Source: Qipengyuania aestuarii (GTDB taxonomy: Bacteria; Pseudomonadota; Alphaproteobacteria; Sphingomonadales; Sphingomonadaceae). From it: 64,000 nt of DNA. Below the pieces are notes generated by a model. That model did not search any database, was not told the origin of the DNA, and saw nothing but the letters and a program-made list of their open reading frames with translations. This document shows, piece after piece, positions 51,060 to 61,988 of the stretch (its first letter is position 1; every line of letters starts with the position of its first letter). The position numbers and the translations under genes were made by a program. The stretch is from the NCBI RefSeq assembly GCF_019711535.1, contig NZ_JAIGNP010000001.1:620001-684000 (forward strand), given 5' to 3'.

Positions 51060-51548
51060 ATGGCCGATCGCAAAGGCGCCGGTAATTCCGGCATGAATGT
51101 CGACACCTCGCTCGTACGCGAACTGGCAGAGATGCTGGGCGACACCGGGCTGACCGAAATCGAAGTCGAAGACGGCGAGCGCAAGATCCGCGTATCGCGC
51201 GGCGGCGTGGCCATGGCCGCTGCCCCTGCCGCCGTGGCCGCCGCGGCACCTGCCGCCGCCCCGGCAGCGCCTGCGGCCCCCGCGGGCGACGCCGCTGCCC
51301 CGGCCGCCGATACCGCCGGTGCGATCAAGTCGCCCATGGTCGGCACGGTCTATCTCGCCCCCGAACCGGGCGCATCGGACTTCGTGAAGGTCGGCGACAG
51401 CGTGAAGGAAGGCCAGACCCTGCTCATCGTGGAAGCGATGAAGGTGATGAACCCGATCACTGCCGAAAAGGCCGGTACGGTAAAGTCGATCCTGGTCGAA
51501 AACGCGCAGCCGGTCGAATTCGACCAGCCGCTCGTCGTCGTCGGATAA
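51060..51548 (+). CDS. accB: Biotin carboxyl carrier protein of acetyl-CoA carboxylase
   Basis: 162 residues. An N-terminal helical domain ([21 protein letters not shown]), an Ala/Pro-rich flexible linker (residues about 50-86), and a C-terminal biotinyl domain with Lys128 in [10 protein letters not shown]. Carries carboxybiotin between AccC and the carboxyltransferase for fatty-acid synthesis. It is 10 bp before accC and clearly co-transcribed with it. Confidence 0.96.
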   Translation: MADRKGAGNSGMNVDTSLVRELAEMLGDTGLTEIEVEDGERKIRVSRGGVAMAAAPAAVAAAAPAAAPAAPAAPAGDAAAPAADTAGAIKSPMVGTVYLAPEPGASDFVKVGDSVKEGQTLLIVEAMKVMNPITAEKAGTVKSILVENAQPVEFDQPLVVVG

Positions 51549-51558
51549 GGGCCGGTTC

Positions 51559-52908
51559 GTGGGCATTTCACGCATATTGATCGCCAATCGCGGCGAAATC
51601 GCGCTGCGCATCCACCGCGCCGCACATGAAATGGGTATCGAGACGGTCGCGGTGCATTCCACCGCCGATGCCGATGCCATGCATGTGCGCCTGGCCGATC
51701 ACGCCGTCTGCATCGGTCCGCCGGCGGCGGGCGACAGCTATCTCAACGTCGCCAACATCATTTCGGCCGCCGAAATCGCGCAGGCCGATGCGATCCACCC
51801 GGGCTATGGCTTCCTGTCGGAAAACGCCAAGTTTGCGGAGATCGTGGAAGCGCACGACATTGCCTGGATCGGCCCCAAGCCCGAACATATCCGCACCATG
51901 GGCGACAAGGTCGAAGCCAAGCGTACCGCGGGCGCCCTGGGCCTGCCGCTAGTGCCCGGCAGCGACGGCGCCGTGTCGGATTTCGACGAGGCGCGCCGCA
52001 TCTCCGCGGAAATCGGTTATCCCGTCATCATCAAGGCGGCATCGGGCGGCGGCGGCCGCGGGATGAAGGTCTGCGAAAGCGAAGACCAGCTCGAAACCCT
52101 GATGCAGCAGGCCGGCAGCGAGGCGAAGGCCGCCTTCGGCGATGCAACCGTCTATATTGAGAAATATCTCGGCAATCCGCGCCACATCGAATTCCAGGTC
52201 TTCGGCGACGGGCGCGGCAATGCCGTGCATCTGGGCGAGCGTGACTGTTCGCTCCAGCGCCGCCACCAGAAGGTGCTCGAAGAAGCGCCCTCGCCCGTCA
52301 TCAGCCATGAAGAGCGGATGCGGATGGGCGAAGTCTGCGCCTCTGCCATGCGCGACATGGCCTATCGCGGTGCGGGCACGATCGAGTTCCTGTGGGAAAA
52401 CGGCGAGTTCTACTTCATCGAGATGAACACCCGCCTGCAGGTCGAACATCCGGTGACCGAAATGATCACCGGCATCGATCTGGTGCGCGAACAGATCCGA
52501 GTGGCCGATGGCAAGGACCTGTCCTGCAAGCAGGACGACATCACCTTTACCGGCCATGCGATCGAATGCCGCATCAATGCGGAAGATCCGTTCACCTTCG
52601 CGCCCAGCCCCGGCAAGATCAGCTATTATCACGCGGCAGGCGGCATGCATGTCCGCGTGGATAGCGGGATTTACGCCGGTTATTCGATCCCGCCCTATTA
52701 CGACAGCATGATCGCCAAGCTGATCGTCTATGGCCGCGACCGCGAACGGTGCATGATGCGCCTGAAGCGCGCGCTGGAGGAAATGGTCATCGAAGGCGTG
52801 AAGACCAGCGTGCCCTTGCACCAGGCGCTGCTCGAACAGGATGACGTAAAGAGCGGCGACTATTCGATCAAATGGCTCGAAGAATGGCTGAAGACGCGCG
52901 AGAGCTGA
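51559..52908 (+). CDS. accC: Biotin carboxylase subunit of acetyl-CoA carboxylase
   Basis: 449 residues, GTG start 10 bp after accB. ATP-grasp enzyme carboxylating biotin on AccB. N-terminal [22 protein letters not shown]-binding glycine loop [11 protein letters not shown], and the conserved [15 protein letters not shown] segment are intact. Length is normal. A NUDIX gene follows on the same strand with a 21 bp gap. Confidence 0.96.
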   Translation: MGISRILIANRGEIALRIHRAAHEMGIETVAVHSTADADAMHVRLADHAVCIGPPAAGDSYLNVANIISAAEIAQADAIHPGYGFLSENAKFAEIVEAHDIAWIGPKPEHIRTMGDKVEAKRTAGALGLPLVPGSDGAVSDFDEARRISAEIGYPVIIKAASGGGGRGMKVCESEDQLETLMQQAGSEAKAAFGDATVYIEKYLGNPRHIEFQVFGDGRGNAVHLGERDCSLQRRHQKVLEEAPSPVISHEERMRMGEVCASAMRDMAYRGAGTIEFLWENGEFYFIEMNTRLQVEHPVTEMITGIDLVREQIRVADGKDLSCKQDDITFTGHAIECRINAEDPFTFAPSPGKISYYHAAGGMHVRVDSGIYAGYSIPPYYDSMIAKLIVYGRDRERCMMRLKRALEEMVIEGVKTSVPLHQALLEQDDVKSGDYSIKWLEEWLKTRES

Positions 52909-52929
52909 CAGCGACCGCGCGTCGCTGAA

Positions 52930-53364
52930 ATGGCGGCCGATGGGGACTTTTCAGGCGCGAAAATCGTCCTGAAACGCGAAGATCGGCTGCTTGCCTATCT
53001 CCGCGACGACAAGTCGGGCATTCCCTTCCCTGGCCTGTGGGATTTGCCGGGCGGAGGGAGAGAGGCCGGCGAAACCCCTGCCGAATGCGCCATGCGCGAG
53101 GTCGAGGAGGAATTCGGTCTCCACATACCGGTCGGCAGGATCGTCTGGAGCCGCCGCTACCCCAGTCCCTTCGGCGGCCTCGCCAGCCATTTCTTGGTCG
53201 CTCACTTGCTGGCGGGCGAGATCGAACAGATCACATTTGGGAGCGAGGGGCAGCGCTGGCGGATGATGACCGTGGAGCGCTTCCTCACCCGAAAAGATGC
53301 CGTCCCCGACTTGCAGACGCGGCTGGCCGATTACATCGCAGAGTGTGGACCGTCTGGACCGTAA
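52930..53364 (+). CDS. NUDIX hydrolase
   Basis: 144 residues. A Nudix box GGGREAGETPAECAMREVEE, followed by EFGL, lies at about residue 42, the catalytic helix for hydrolysing nucleoside diphosphate derivatives. The N-terminal KIVLKREDRLLAYLRDD and WDLPGG are typical. The substrate is unknown; possibilities are ADP-sugar, dinucleoside polyphosphate or MutT-like. It follows accC closely and could be read through. Confidence 0.88.
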   Translation: MAADGDFSGAKIVLKREDRLLAYLRDDKSGIPFPGLWDLPGGGREAGETPAECAMREVEEEFGLHIPVGRIVWSRRYPSPFGGLASHFLVAHLLAGEIEQITFGSEGQRWRMMTVERFLTRKDAVPDLQTRLADYIAECGPSGP

Positions 53365-53467
53365 CCCCTCTTGCGGGGTGCGTGACACCGGCGGTGCGGG
53401 CCAAACCGCGGCCTTCCTGCCAGAGCGCGTTGCAATGCCGCGCGTGCCTTGCTAGGCGCGCCGCGTC

Positions 53468-53640
53468 ATCTGGGGAGTAGCCCGCTGCTTCATGCAGTTC
53501 CCTCGCGTCAACATACTCGTCCGAGAGGGCGTGGCGCAGGGGTTCGAATGGTTTCGTTCGGGCAAGACCAATGGCACCTGACTTGCGTCCGGCCGGGCGG
53601 GAGGTCCGGTGCCGTTGCAGTCTTGAAGCCCGGCCCGGAG
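53468..53640 (+). ncRNA. yybP-ykoY manganese riboswitch
   Basis: The leader of the following GDT1-type gene holds the yybP-ykoY core: GGGGAGTAG (about 53472), a hairpin with CTGCTTCATGCAG, CGTCAACATACTCG (about 53506), then TGGCGCAGG and GGGCAAGACC (about 53570). Such RNAs bind Mn2+ and switch genes for manganese export or homeostasis. A strong stem GGCCGGGC / GCCCGGCC (53591-53598, 53628-53635) may act as the expression platform; a GGAG Shine-Dalgarno lies just after its 3' arm. Confidence 0.88.
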
Positions 53641-53647
53641 ATCATCA

Positions 53648-54217
53648 TTGGAAGCCCTGTTCACCTCCACCGCAGTCGTGGCGCTGGCCGAAATCGGCGA
53701 CAAGACCATGCTGCTGGCCATCGTGCTGGCCACCCGGTTCCGCAAGACGCTGCCCGTCGTCATGGGCATATTGGTGGCGACGCTGGCCAATCACGCGCTG
53801 GCGGCGCTGGTCGGGCATTCGATTGCCAATCTGCTCGAAGGACAGTGGTTTCGCATCGCTGTCGGGGTGAGCTTCCTGGCCATGGCCGCCTGGACGCTGG
53901 TGCCCGACAGGCTGGACGAAGACGAAGAGCCCAAGGCCGCGCGCTTCGGCCCGTTCCTGACGACCACCATCTCCTTCTTCATTGTCGAGATCGGTGACAA
54001 GACGCAGGTCGCCACCATTGCCCTTGGCGCGCAGTTCCAGAGCGTGCTGCTGGTCACTTTGGGCACGACGCTGGGCATAATGCTGGCGAATGTACCCGCC
54101 GTCTATTTCGGGCGCGCGATCGTGGAGCGGGTTTCGCTGCGGCTCGTCCGCACGATTGCCGCGCTGCTGTTCTTCGCGATCGGTATCTGGGTCGTGGCGG
54201 ACGCACTCGCGCTCTAG
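53648..54217 (+). CDS. TMEM165/GDT1-family Mn2+ (or Ca2+/Mn2+) transporter
   Basis: 189 residues, TTG start with GGAG 7 nt upstream. Two copies of the GDT1 signature are present, AEIGDKTMLL near residue 14 and VEIGDKTQVA near 115, each within a transmembrane helix pair. The six-helix layout is that of UPF0016/TMEM165. Bacterial members export Mn2+, consistent with control by the upstream riboswitch. The protein should be an inner-membrane transporter. Confidence 0.93.
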   Translation: MEALFTSTAVVALAEIGDKTMLLAIVLATRFRKTLPVVMGILVATLANHALAALVGHSIANLLEGQWFRIAVGVSFLAMAAWTLVPDRLDEDEEPKAARFGPFLTTTISFFIVEIGDKTQVATIALGAQFQSVLLVTLGTTLGIMLANVPAVYFGRAIVERVSLRLVRTIAALLFFAIGIWVVADALAL

Positions 54218-54248
54218 CCCACTCAGACGGGGGCCGAGGGCGGCAGGA

Positions 54249-54677
54249 TCAGTCGAAAGTGAAGCCTGCCGCCTTGGCTTCCGCCATGATTTCCTCGCCC
54301 GTCATCCGGCGATGGCAGCCTTCTATCCGGCACCAGTCCGCCCGCTCGTCGACGAAGATCTCTTTTTCGATCGGAAGCCCTGCAGCCCCGTCGAACAGGC
54401 CCGCGGAGAAGCTGCGGTTGCCCGTGGGCAGGAAACGGAACCACAGGGTGCTGCCGCAAGTGCCGCAGAAAGCGCGCTCCGCCCAGGCGCTCGAGCGATA
54501 GACCCTGGCGCTATCTTCGCCAGCGACCGCAACGGAATCGCCGGTCAGCGCGGCATAATAGGCCCCGCCCCAGCGGCGGCACATGCTGCATTGGCAGATT
54601 TCAACGCTGCTGCCGGCGCCGTCCAGTTCGACTGTCACGGCGCCGCAGAGGCAGTGTCCCGCAAGGGCTCCGCTCAA
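54249..54677 (-). CDS. GFA-domain (glutathione-dependent formaldehyde-activating-like) protein
   Basis: 142 residues. Starts with TTG overlapping the Lrp stop (TTGA), indicating coupling. Zinc-binding cysteines are in HCLCGAV, CQCSMCRRWGG and CGTCGS, the GFA-like fold. These proteins bind zinc; most are not true formaldehyde-activating enzymes, so activity is not assigned. It is coupled to the Lrp-type regulator. Confidence 0.88.
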   Translation of the reverse strand: MSGALAGHCLCGAVTVELDGAGSSVEICQCSMCRRWGGAYYAALTGDSVAVAGEDSARVYRSSAWAERAFCGTCGSTLWFRFLPTGNRSFSAGLFDGAAGLPIEKEIFVDERADWCRIEGCHRRMTGEEIMAEAKAAGFTFD

Positions 54678-55135
54678 AGCGGAACGCCCGGATCGTTCTT
54701 GCTGGTGCGGATCGTCAGCGACGTTTTCACGCTAGCGACATTGGGCGCGGGCGTCAGCTTGCTGGTCAGGAATTCCTGGAAGCTCTGCAAATCGCGGCTG
54801 ACGATCTTGATGATGAAATCGATCTCGCCATTGAGCATGTGCACTTCGCGCACTTCGGGCAGATCCTTCATCGCGACCTCGAATTCGCGCAGTGAATCTT
54901 CGGCCTGGCTCTTGAGACTGACCATCGCGAAGACCGTGATCGAAAAACCGAGCTTCGACGGGTCGAGTTCCGCGTGATAGCCGCGGATGACGCCCTCTTC
55001 TTCCAGCGCGCGTACACGGCGCAGGCAGGGAGGTGCGGTAAGGCCGACGCGATGCGCCAGCTCGACATTGGTAATTCTGCCCTCGTCCTGCAATTCGGCG
55101 AGCAAGCGACGATCAATATCGTCCATATTGGCCAT
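54674..55135 (-). CDS. Lrp/AsnC-family transcriptional regulator
   Basis: 153 residues. An N-terminal helix-turn-helix (DIDRRLLAELQDEGRITNVE, then LAHRVGLTAPPCLRRVRALE) and a C-terminal RAM effector domain (EVREVHMLNGEIDFIIKIVS). Feast/famine regulators usually bind amino acids and form octamers. It is upstream of and translationally coupled to the GFA gene. Its own promoter region faces the degenerate kinase gene. Confidence 0.94.
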   Translation of the reverse strand: MANMDDIDRRLLAELQDEGRITNVELAHRVGLTAPPCLRRVRALEEEGVIRGYHAELDPSKLGFSITVFAMVSLKSQAEDSLREFEVAMKDLPEVREVHMLNGEIDFIIKIVSRDLQSFQEFLTSKLTPAPNVASVKTSLTIRTSKNDPGVPL

Positions 55136-55280
55136 GCCAGTCTTTCCTCAAGCCAGAGATACGCCTATCGAAAGATAAGCCGCACACGAAATGTTGGTGG
55201 GGCGTAATGATCCGAATGGCTAACATTATTTTGTTTGCCAGCAATCGAATGCTTTTGCAACGGCGGCCGATACGGTTCTC

Positions 55281-55299
55281 GGTAAACGACAGTTTTACC
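55281..55299. promoter_or_regulatory. Small inverted repeat in the divergent promoter region
   Basis: Arms GGTAAA and TTTACC around a 7-nt spacer, within the 239-bp region between the Lrp gene and the kinase-like gene. A possible operator; no matching regulator can be assigned. Confidence 0.3.
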
Positions 55300-55374
55300 A
55301 TTTACTGATACAAAGGCTTTGCCGATCGCGCGCCTTATGGACTGGCGGGTCGATGCGGCACTCATGGAGATAGG

Positions 55375-57015
55375 ATGCATTTCGACGACCGCCTTGCCAC
55401 CGTGTTGCGCCTGCGCGCATTCGGCAGGCGTGCGGCAACGACGCAGTTTCGCCAGCTGATCGACCTGCTCGGCGAACGGTCGGAAGGCGGCGATCCGGCG
55501 CTGGAAACTGCTGCATATCTCCGGCTCATCGCGCTTGGCGAGGAAATTCCCACAACGGAGCGCGTGGCGTTGGTGGCGGAGCATGGTTGGCGGTTCCGCA
55601 ACCCCGATCTGGTAAAATGGTTCGGTGAAGAACATCCCCATATCGCAGCCGCTGCCCTTGCCCGGGCGCAGCTTCGCCCGGAAGAATGGGTCGAACTGAT
55701 ACCCAGCCTGCCGATCCGCGCCCGCGGGTTCCTGCGGCACCGCGGCGATTTACCCCCCGCCGCAGTGAGAGTGCTCGACCATCTCGGTGTTGCGGACAGG
55801 GCGCTGCCCCGCCCCGAGCCTGTCGCCGAGGGAGAAGACCGACGAGCGCCTCCGCAGCCTTCCCTTGCGCCTGCGGCCAAGGACCCTGCACGGGTCCTTC
55901 CGGGCAAGGAAGATGTCAAAGCGCTGCTCGCACGGATCGAAGGCTTCATCCACGACCGCAATGCGCCCGGTGCAGCTGCTCCAGAAGAGAAAGCCGCGCC
56001 CAAGGCGGCCCCCGAACAGATTGACCATTTCCTGTTCGAAGCGAGTTCCGAAGGCCGGATCGAATGGACCGAAGAAGAGATTCTTCCCATGGTCTATGGA
56101 ACCGACCTCAAGAAACTGGGCTCTGGCAGCACCGTGGAAGCCATCGCGCGGCGGCAACCCATGCGCGACACGCTCGTGGCGCTGCGCGGGGCGCCGCGCA
56201 TCGAAGGCAAGTGGATCGTCGATGCCACTCCGCGATTCGACCCGGGTAATGGCCGGTTCCTTGGTTATGTCGGTCTTTTCCGCCGCTTCGGCGAAGCTGC
56301 CACCGAGGGCGGCGAACAGGCCGATCGGCTGCGGCAGGTGCTGCATGAATTGCGGACCCCGGTGAATGCGATGCAGGGTTATGCCGAAATGATCCAGCAG
56401 CAGGTCATCGGCGCAGTGCCGCATGCCTATCGCTCCATTGCGGCTACCATAGCGGGAGATGCGGCGCATGTCCTTGCAGGCCTGGAAGAGCTGGAACGGC
56501 TCGCCCGGCTGGAGACGGACACGCTGGAACTGGAGCCGGGATCGAGCGATTTCGCGCGGATTCTCACGACCCAGGTCAAACACTTGCAGGGTGTCCTGCA
56601 GCCGAAAGTCGCGCGAATCGAGGCCGATCTGGGCGATCGCACTGCCCCTGTCGCGCTTGCGGAAACCGAGGCGGAACGCCTGGCATGGCGACTGCTGGCA
56701 ACGCTCGCAGGCTCTGTCGGTGCTGGCGAGACGATCAGGATCGAATTACTGGCGCAGGCCCAGTGTTTACGGCTTGCCGCCGAAATCCCCGCTGCGCTGC
56801 GCAATTCGGCCGATATTTTCGCCATCGAGTCGCGCAGCTCCAGCGGTGTTCTGAGCGCCGGGATATTCGGCATCGGCTTCTCTCTCCGCCTCGCCCGGGC
56901 AGAAGCACGCGCGGCGGGGGGTGATCTTGTCTGCAGCGGCGCCGACATGATCCTGTCCCTGCCATTATGCGTTGCAGACGAGCCGCTTTCTGCACCGGAA
57001 AATGCCGCCGGGTGA
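55375..57015 (+). CDS. Histidine-kinase-like protein with degenerate ATPase domain
   Basis: 546 residues. The N-terminal 140 residues are helical and HEAT-like (ALETAAYLRLIALGEEIPTT), a Pro/Ala linker follows, then a PAS-like domain (about 216-305) and a HisKA dimerisation helix with His324 in LHELRTPVNAMQGYAEM. The C-terminal ATPase region lacks a clear N-box and G1 (DxGxG); only a G2-like GIFGIGFSLRLARAEARAAGG remains. It could be a pseudokinase or scaffold similar in concept to DivL-type proteins, or hold a highly diverged active site. No transmembrane segment. Confidence 0.75.
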   Translation: MHFDDRLATVLRLRAFGRRAATTQFRQLIDLLGERSEGGDPALETAAYLRLIALGEEIPTTERVALVAEHGWRFRNPDLVKWFGEEHPHIAAAALARAQLRPEEWVELIPSLPIRARGFLRHRGDLPPAAVRVLDHLGVADRALPRPEPVAEGEDRRAPPQPSLAPAAKDPARVLPGKEDVKALLARIEGFIHDRNAPGAAAPEEKAAPKAAPEQIDHFLFEASSEGRIEWTEEEILPMVYGTDLKKLGSGSTVEAIARRQPMRDTLVALRGAPRIEGKWIVDATPRFDPGNGRFLGYVGLFRRFGEAATEGGEQADRLRQVLHELRTPVNAMQGYAEMIQQQVIGAVPHAYRSIAATIAGDAAHVLAGLEELERLARLETDTLELEPGSSDFARILTTQVKHLQGVLQPKVARIEADLGDRTAPVALAETEAERLAWRLLATLAGSVGAGETIRIELLAQAQCLRLAAEIPAALRNSADIFAIESRSSSGVLSAGIFGIGFSLRLARAEARAAGGDLVCSGADMILSLPLCVADEPLSAPENAAG

Positions 57016-57095
57016 CAAAAGCGCGTTTTCGCGGCTTGCCCTTCACGACACACGCGGCTAGGCGGCGGTTCGAGCCTTCACGGACGGTCCCTTGG

Positions 57096-57172
57096 GGGCC
57101 CGTAGCTCAGTTGGTTAGAGCTGGCCGCTCATAACGGCTAGGTCGCGGGTTCGAGTCCTGCCGGGCCTACCA
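57096..57172 (+). tRNA. tRNA-Ile (CAU anticodon, lysidine type)
   Basis: A 77-nt cloverleaf with encoded CCA. Acceptor GGGCCCG pairs with CGGGCCT, and the anticodon loop CTCATAA gives CAT. The GGGCCCG acceptor and T-arm GCGGGTTCGAGTCCTGC match the minor isoleucine tRNA whose C34 is converted to lysidine by TilS, rather than elongator Met, though Met cannot be fully excluded. Confidence 0.85.
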
Positions 57173-57202
57173 ACCGTCCGGCTTGAAGATCGACGTTAGT
57201 GT

Positions 57203-57279
57203 CGGGGAGTGGCGCAGCCTGGTAGCGCACCTGTTTTGGGTACAGGGGGTCGCAAGTTCGAATCTTGTCTCCCCGACCA
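57203..57279 (+). tRNA. tRNA-Pro (anticodon UGG)
   Basis: A 77-nt cloverleaf with encoded CCA. Acceptor CGGGGAG pairs with CTCCCCG, and anticodon loop TTTGGGT gives TGG. T-arm CAAGTTCGAATCTTG. It lies 30 bp after tRNA-Ile and 28 bp before the MATE start. Confidence 0.95.
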
Positions 57280-57307
57280 CACGTCGATCGATTGCAAGGA
57301 GCCTGAC

Positions 57308-58654
57308 CTGACCGCCGGCCCCGCCCCCATTCCTTCCCAAGCGCGCCTCGATACACGGGCGATCTGGGCGATTGCCCTGCCTGCCATGGTGACGAATGTC
57401 GCCACGGCGCTGATCGGCATCGGCGACATGTGGATCGTGGGCCAACTGGGCGATGCGCCCACTCAAGGTGCGGTCGACGTCGGCGCGCGGCTGTTCGCCG
57501 TCCTTTTCACAGTCATGAATTTCCTCAAGACGGGCACCACCGGGCTGGTGGCGCAGGCAGGCACACGCTCGGGCGCGCAGGCTCAGGCCATGGTGCTCCT
57601 GCGAGGCTTGCTTGTCGGGCTGTCGATCGCGCTCCTGCTCCTGCTGGTAAAACCGTTCGTACTCCCTCTCGCCCTCGATGCTCTGGGCGCGACTGGTTCG
57701 GTGCGCGAGGCAGCGAATGTCTATGCGGATATCCGCTACTGGAGCGCCCCGGCGGTCATGGCGAACTTTGCCGCGATCGGCTTTCTGATTGGCCAGCGCC
57801 GCATGAAGACCGTGCTTGTGGTCGAGGTGCTCTATAATCTGCTGAACGTGGGGCTCGGCCTATGGTTCGTGCTGGGTCTGGATTGGGGTATTGCCGGCAT
57901 CGGCTGGTCAAGCTTCATCGCCGAATTCGCCAAGCTGGCGCTGCTGGCGGCGATCCTGCTGGGAAGCGCCACCGGCCGTTCACTGATCGAAAGTGCCCGC
58001 AGCGGCGGCATCGCCAGCCTGTCGGCCCTCAAGCCCTTCCTTGCCGTCAATCGCGACCTGTTCCTGCGCACACTGGTGCTGGTGATCGCCATGGCGGGAT
58101 TGACCCGTCTTTCGGCGGAGCGCGGCGCCGTGGTACTGGCCGCCAACGGCATCCTGTATCAGCTCTTCGTCTTCACCGCTCTGCTGCTCGACGGGTTCGA
58201 GAATGCGGCGCAGGTGCTGAATGGCGAGCGGGCCGGTGCACACGACCGCAAGGGTTTCGCCTTCTATATCCGGGCGATTCTGTGGCGCGGCATGGCGGCG
58301 GCGGCGCTGCTTGCCGGGGCCTTTGCCCTTTTGGCGGACCCGATCCTGGCGAGCTTTGCTGCGACCGAAGCGGTGAGAATCCAGGCGCAGAGCCTTGCGC
58401 CGTGGCTGATCGTGATCCCTTTTGCCGGCCTCGCGGGCTTCGTGCTCGACGGGATCTTCGTGGGCGCCAGCTGGACGCGGGCGCTGCTGCTGACCATGGT
58501 TGGCGCTGGTTTGGTCTATGCGCTGGCCCTGTGGCTGAGCTGGCCGCTCGGCAGCCATGGGCTGTGGCTATCCTTCAGCCTTTTCCTGCTGGCCCGCGCG
58601 GCCTTCCAGCTTGCCCTGCTACCCCGCCTGATCAAGCGCGAATTCACGCGCTGA
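57308..58654 (+). CDS. MATE-family multidrug/metabolite exporter
   Basis: About 448 residues and 12 helices of the MATE fold. Helix 1 [21 protein letters not shown] includes the canonical MATE start; other marks are [23 protein letters not shown] and [12 protein letters not shown]. The frame is open back into tRNA-Pro, but an AAGGAG Shine-Dalgarno is followed by a CTG at 57308 that would begin the protein just before helix 1. The first ATG (57386) would cut off part of this helix. A CTG start is therefore proposed. Substrate unknown. Confidence 0.82.
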   Translation: MTAGPAPIPSQARLDTRAIWAIALPAMVTNVATALIGIGDMWIVGQLGDAPTQGAVDVGARLFAVLFTVMNFLKTGTTGLVAQAGTRSGAQAQAMVLLRGLLVGLSIALLLLLVKPFVLPLALDALGATGSVREAANVYADIRYWSAPAVMANFAAIGFLIGQRRMKTVLVVEVLYNLLNVGLGLWFVLGLDWGIAGIGWSSFIAEFAKLALLAAILLGSATGRSLIESARSGGIASLSALKPFLAVNRDLFLRTLVLVIAMAGLTRLSAERGAVVLAANGILYQLFVFTALLLDGFENAAQVLNGERAGAHDRKGFAFYIRAILWRGMAAAALLAGAFALLADPILASFAATEAVRIQAQSLAPWLIVIPFAGLAGFVLDGIFVGASWTRALLLTMVGAGLVYALALWLSWPLGSHGLWLSFSLFLLARAAFQLALLPRLIKREFTR

Positions 58655-58675
58655 CCAGAACCGGCGCGGCGCGCC

Positions 58676-60037
58676 TTACTCGGCGCTGTCTTCTCCGCGC
58701 CGGATCGGCTCGGCGTGATTGGCCATCACATCCACCACCGCAGTCCACACTGCGACATTCTGCCGCAGCTGCGCAGGATCGATCTTGTCCAGCGTATCGT
58801 CGGCGGTGTGGTGCAGATCGAAATAGCGGGTCCCGTCCTGCTGCAGATCGATCAGCGCACCGTCCTGGTCGCGCACGACGTTGAGATCCGCCCCGCCGGT
58901 CGCGACGCCTGCTGCGGGGGCGACACCGAAGCGGGCCACTGCGCTTGCCAGCTGCCGGAAAAGTTCGGGATCGTTGCGTGTGAAATTGGTTTCGATGCGC
59001 CAGATCCTGTCGGCCCCGAAATCGCTTTCCAAGCCGACGAAGAAAGGCTCGTCTGCATGAGCCGCGGCATAGGCGCGCGAACCCCACAGGCCGGTTTCCT
59101 CCGCACCCGCAAACAGCACGCGGATCGTGCGCAGCGGCTGGCCCTGCGCGGCCACATGGCTCGCCGCCGCCGCAGCGATCCCGCATCCCGCGCCATCATC
59201 GATCGCGCCAGTGCCCAGATCCCAGCTGTCGAGATGGCAGGCGAGCAGAACCGGCGGCAGCGACGGATCGCGGCCCACGATTTCGCCAACGACATTGCCG
59301 CTTTCGGTGGTGCCAAGATCACGCGGGGTCATCACCAGTTTCATCCGGATCGGCTGGTCATCGGCGCGGGCGAACATGCGTTCGAGATTGTCGGCATCGG
59401 GATTGGACAGCGCGCCAGCGGGCGTCGGACGGACGCCTTCGGCAAAGGTCGTGGTGCCGGTGTGGGGCACGCGGTGACTGTCGGTCCCGACCGAACGGAT
59501 GACCGTGGCCACCGCGCCCTTGCTTGCCGCCAGCGAGGGGGCCGTCCAGCGCGCGGGTCCGGCAAAGCCATAATGCGAGCCATCCTGCGCCGCGCGCATC
59601 CGGTGGCTGACGAAGGCGATCTTGCCCTTCAGGCTACCCGGCGCGGCAGCTTCGAGATCGGCATAGGACGGGAAGTACACCACCTCTGCCTCGATCCCTT
59701 CCAGGCCGGTTGAAGACGTAGTCGACAAAGCGGTGATCGCCATCGGCTGGGCATAGGGCGCCATGATCTGCGCGGTTTCCGTGCCGCGTACCCAGGTGTC
59801 CATTTCGAACGGCTCGTTGGCGACATTGGCAAAGCCATTGGCGCGCAGCCAGTCCATGGCCCACACGCGCGCTCTCGCCTCCTGTTCGGTACCGGGCATG
59901 CGCGGCCCGATTTCCGTGGTGATGCCTTCGACGAAATCCCAGGCGATGGTGTCGCTTTCCAGCGCCTGGTCGGCGCGGTCGGCGGCTGCGGGAACGGAGA
60001 GCGAAAGCGCGGCAAGCGCGATGAGCGATCTGGTCAT
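58676..60037 (-). CDS. Secreted M28-family zinc peptidase
   Basis: 453 residues, ATG 60037. A signal peptide (MTRSLIALAALSLSVPAAA) is followed by a peptidase like carboxypeptidase Q. Zinc ligands are visible: His and Asp in LACHLDSWDLGTGAIDDGAG, Glu pair in GAEETGLWG, Asp in ESDFGAD and terminal His in LHHTADDTLD. A protease-associated-like domain (about 120-200) is inserted. It should hydrolyse dipeptides or amino-terminal residues in the periplasm. It is convergent with the MATE gene. Confidence 0.9.
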   Translation of the reverse strand: MTRSLIALAALSLSVPAAADRADQALESDTIAWDFVEGITTEIGPRMPGTEQEARARVWAMDWLRANGFANVANEPFEMDTWVRGTETAQIMAPYAQPMAITALSTTSSTGLEGIEAEVVYFPSYADLEAAAPGSLKGKIAFVSHRMRAAQDGSHYGFAGPARWTAPSLAASKGAVATVIRSVGTDSHRVPHTGTTTFAEGVRPTPAGALSNPDADNLERMFARADDQPIRMKLVMTPRDLGTTESGNVVGEIVGRDPSLPPVLLACHLDSWDLGTGAIDDGAGCGIAAAAASHVAAQGQPLRTIRVLFAGAEETGLWGSRAYAAAHADEPFFVGLESDFGADRIWRIETNFTRNDPELFRQLASAVARFGVAPAAGVATGGADLNVVRDQDGALIDLQQDGTRYFDLHHTADDTLDKIDPAQLRQNVAVWTAVVDVMANHAEPIRRGEDSAE

Positions 60038-60174
60038 GGCGCGGCTAGCTATCACTCCCAGCGGCAAAGCCAAGCCCTGTCTTATCGCCCTGCGACCTTG
60101 CCCATTGGCGCCGCCACGACTATCTGCGCCACCAACTTTCCCGTTCTTACAGATCAAATCCAAGGATTCGCCCG

Positions 60175-61848
<1,674 letters not shown>

Positions 61849-61913
61849 TTCGCTCATTGATCTGAGCATTCCTCCCGTCAGCTTCACAGCATTTCAGTGC
61901 TATGTAACGAAAA

Positions 61914-61950
61914 ACTGGCGGCGAGACCCTTAGGTCTCGCCGCCATTATT
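61914..61950 (+). terminator. Rho-independent terminator after ettA
   Basis: Perfect 13-bp stem TGGCGGCGAGACC / GGTCTCGCCGCCA (61916-61928, 61933-61945) with loop CTTA, followed by TTATT. A preceding AAAA run makes it usable on both strands for the convergent peptide gene. Confidence 0.9.
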
Positions 61951-61988
61951 CATGGTTATCTTACCTGCCAATTATGGCGGCGATTAAT

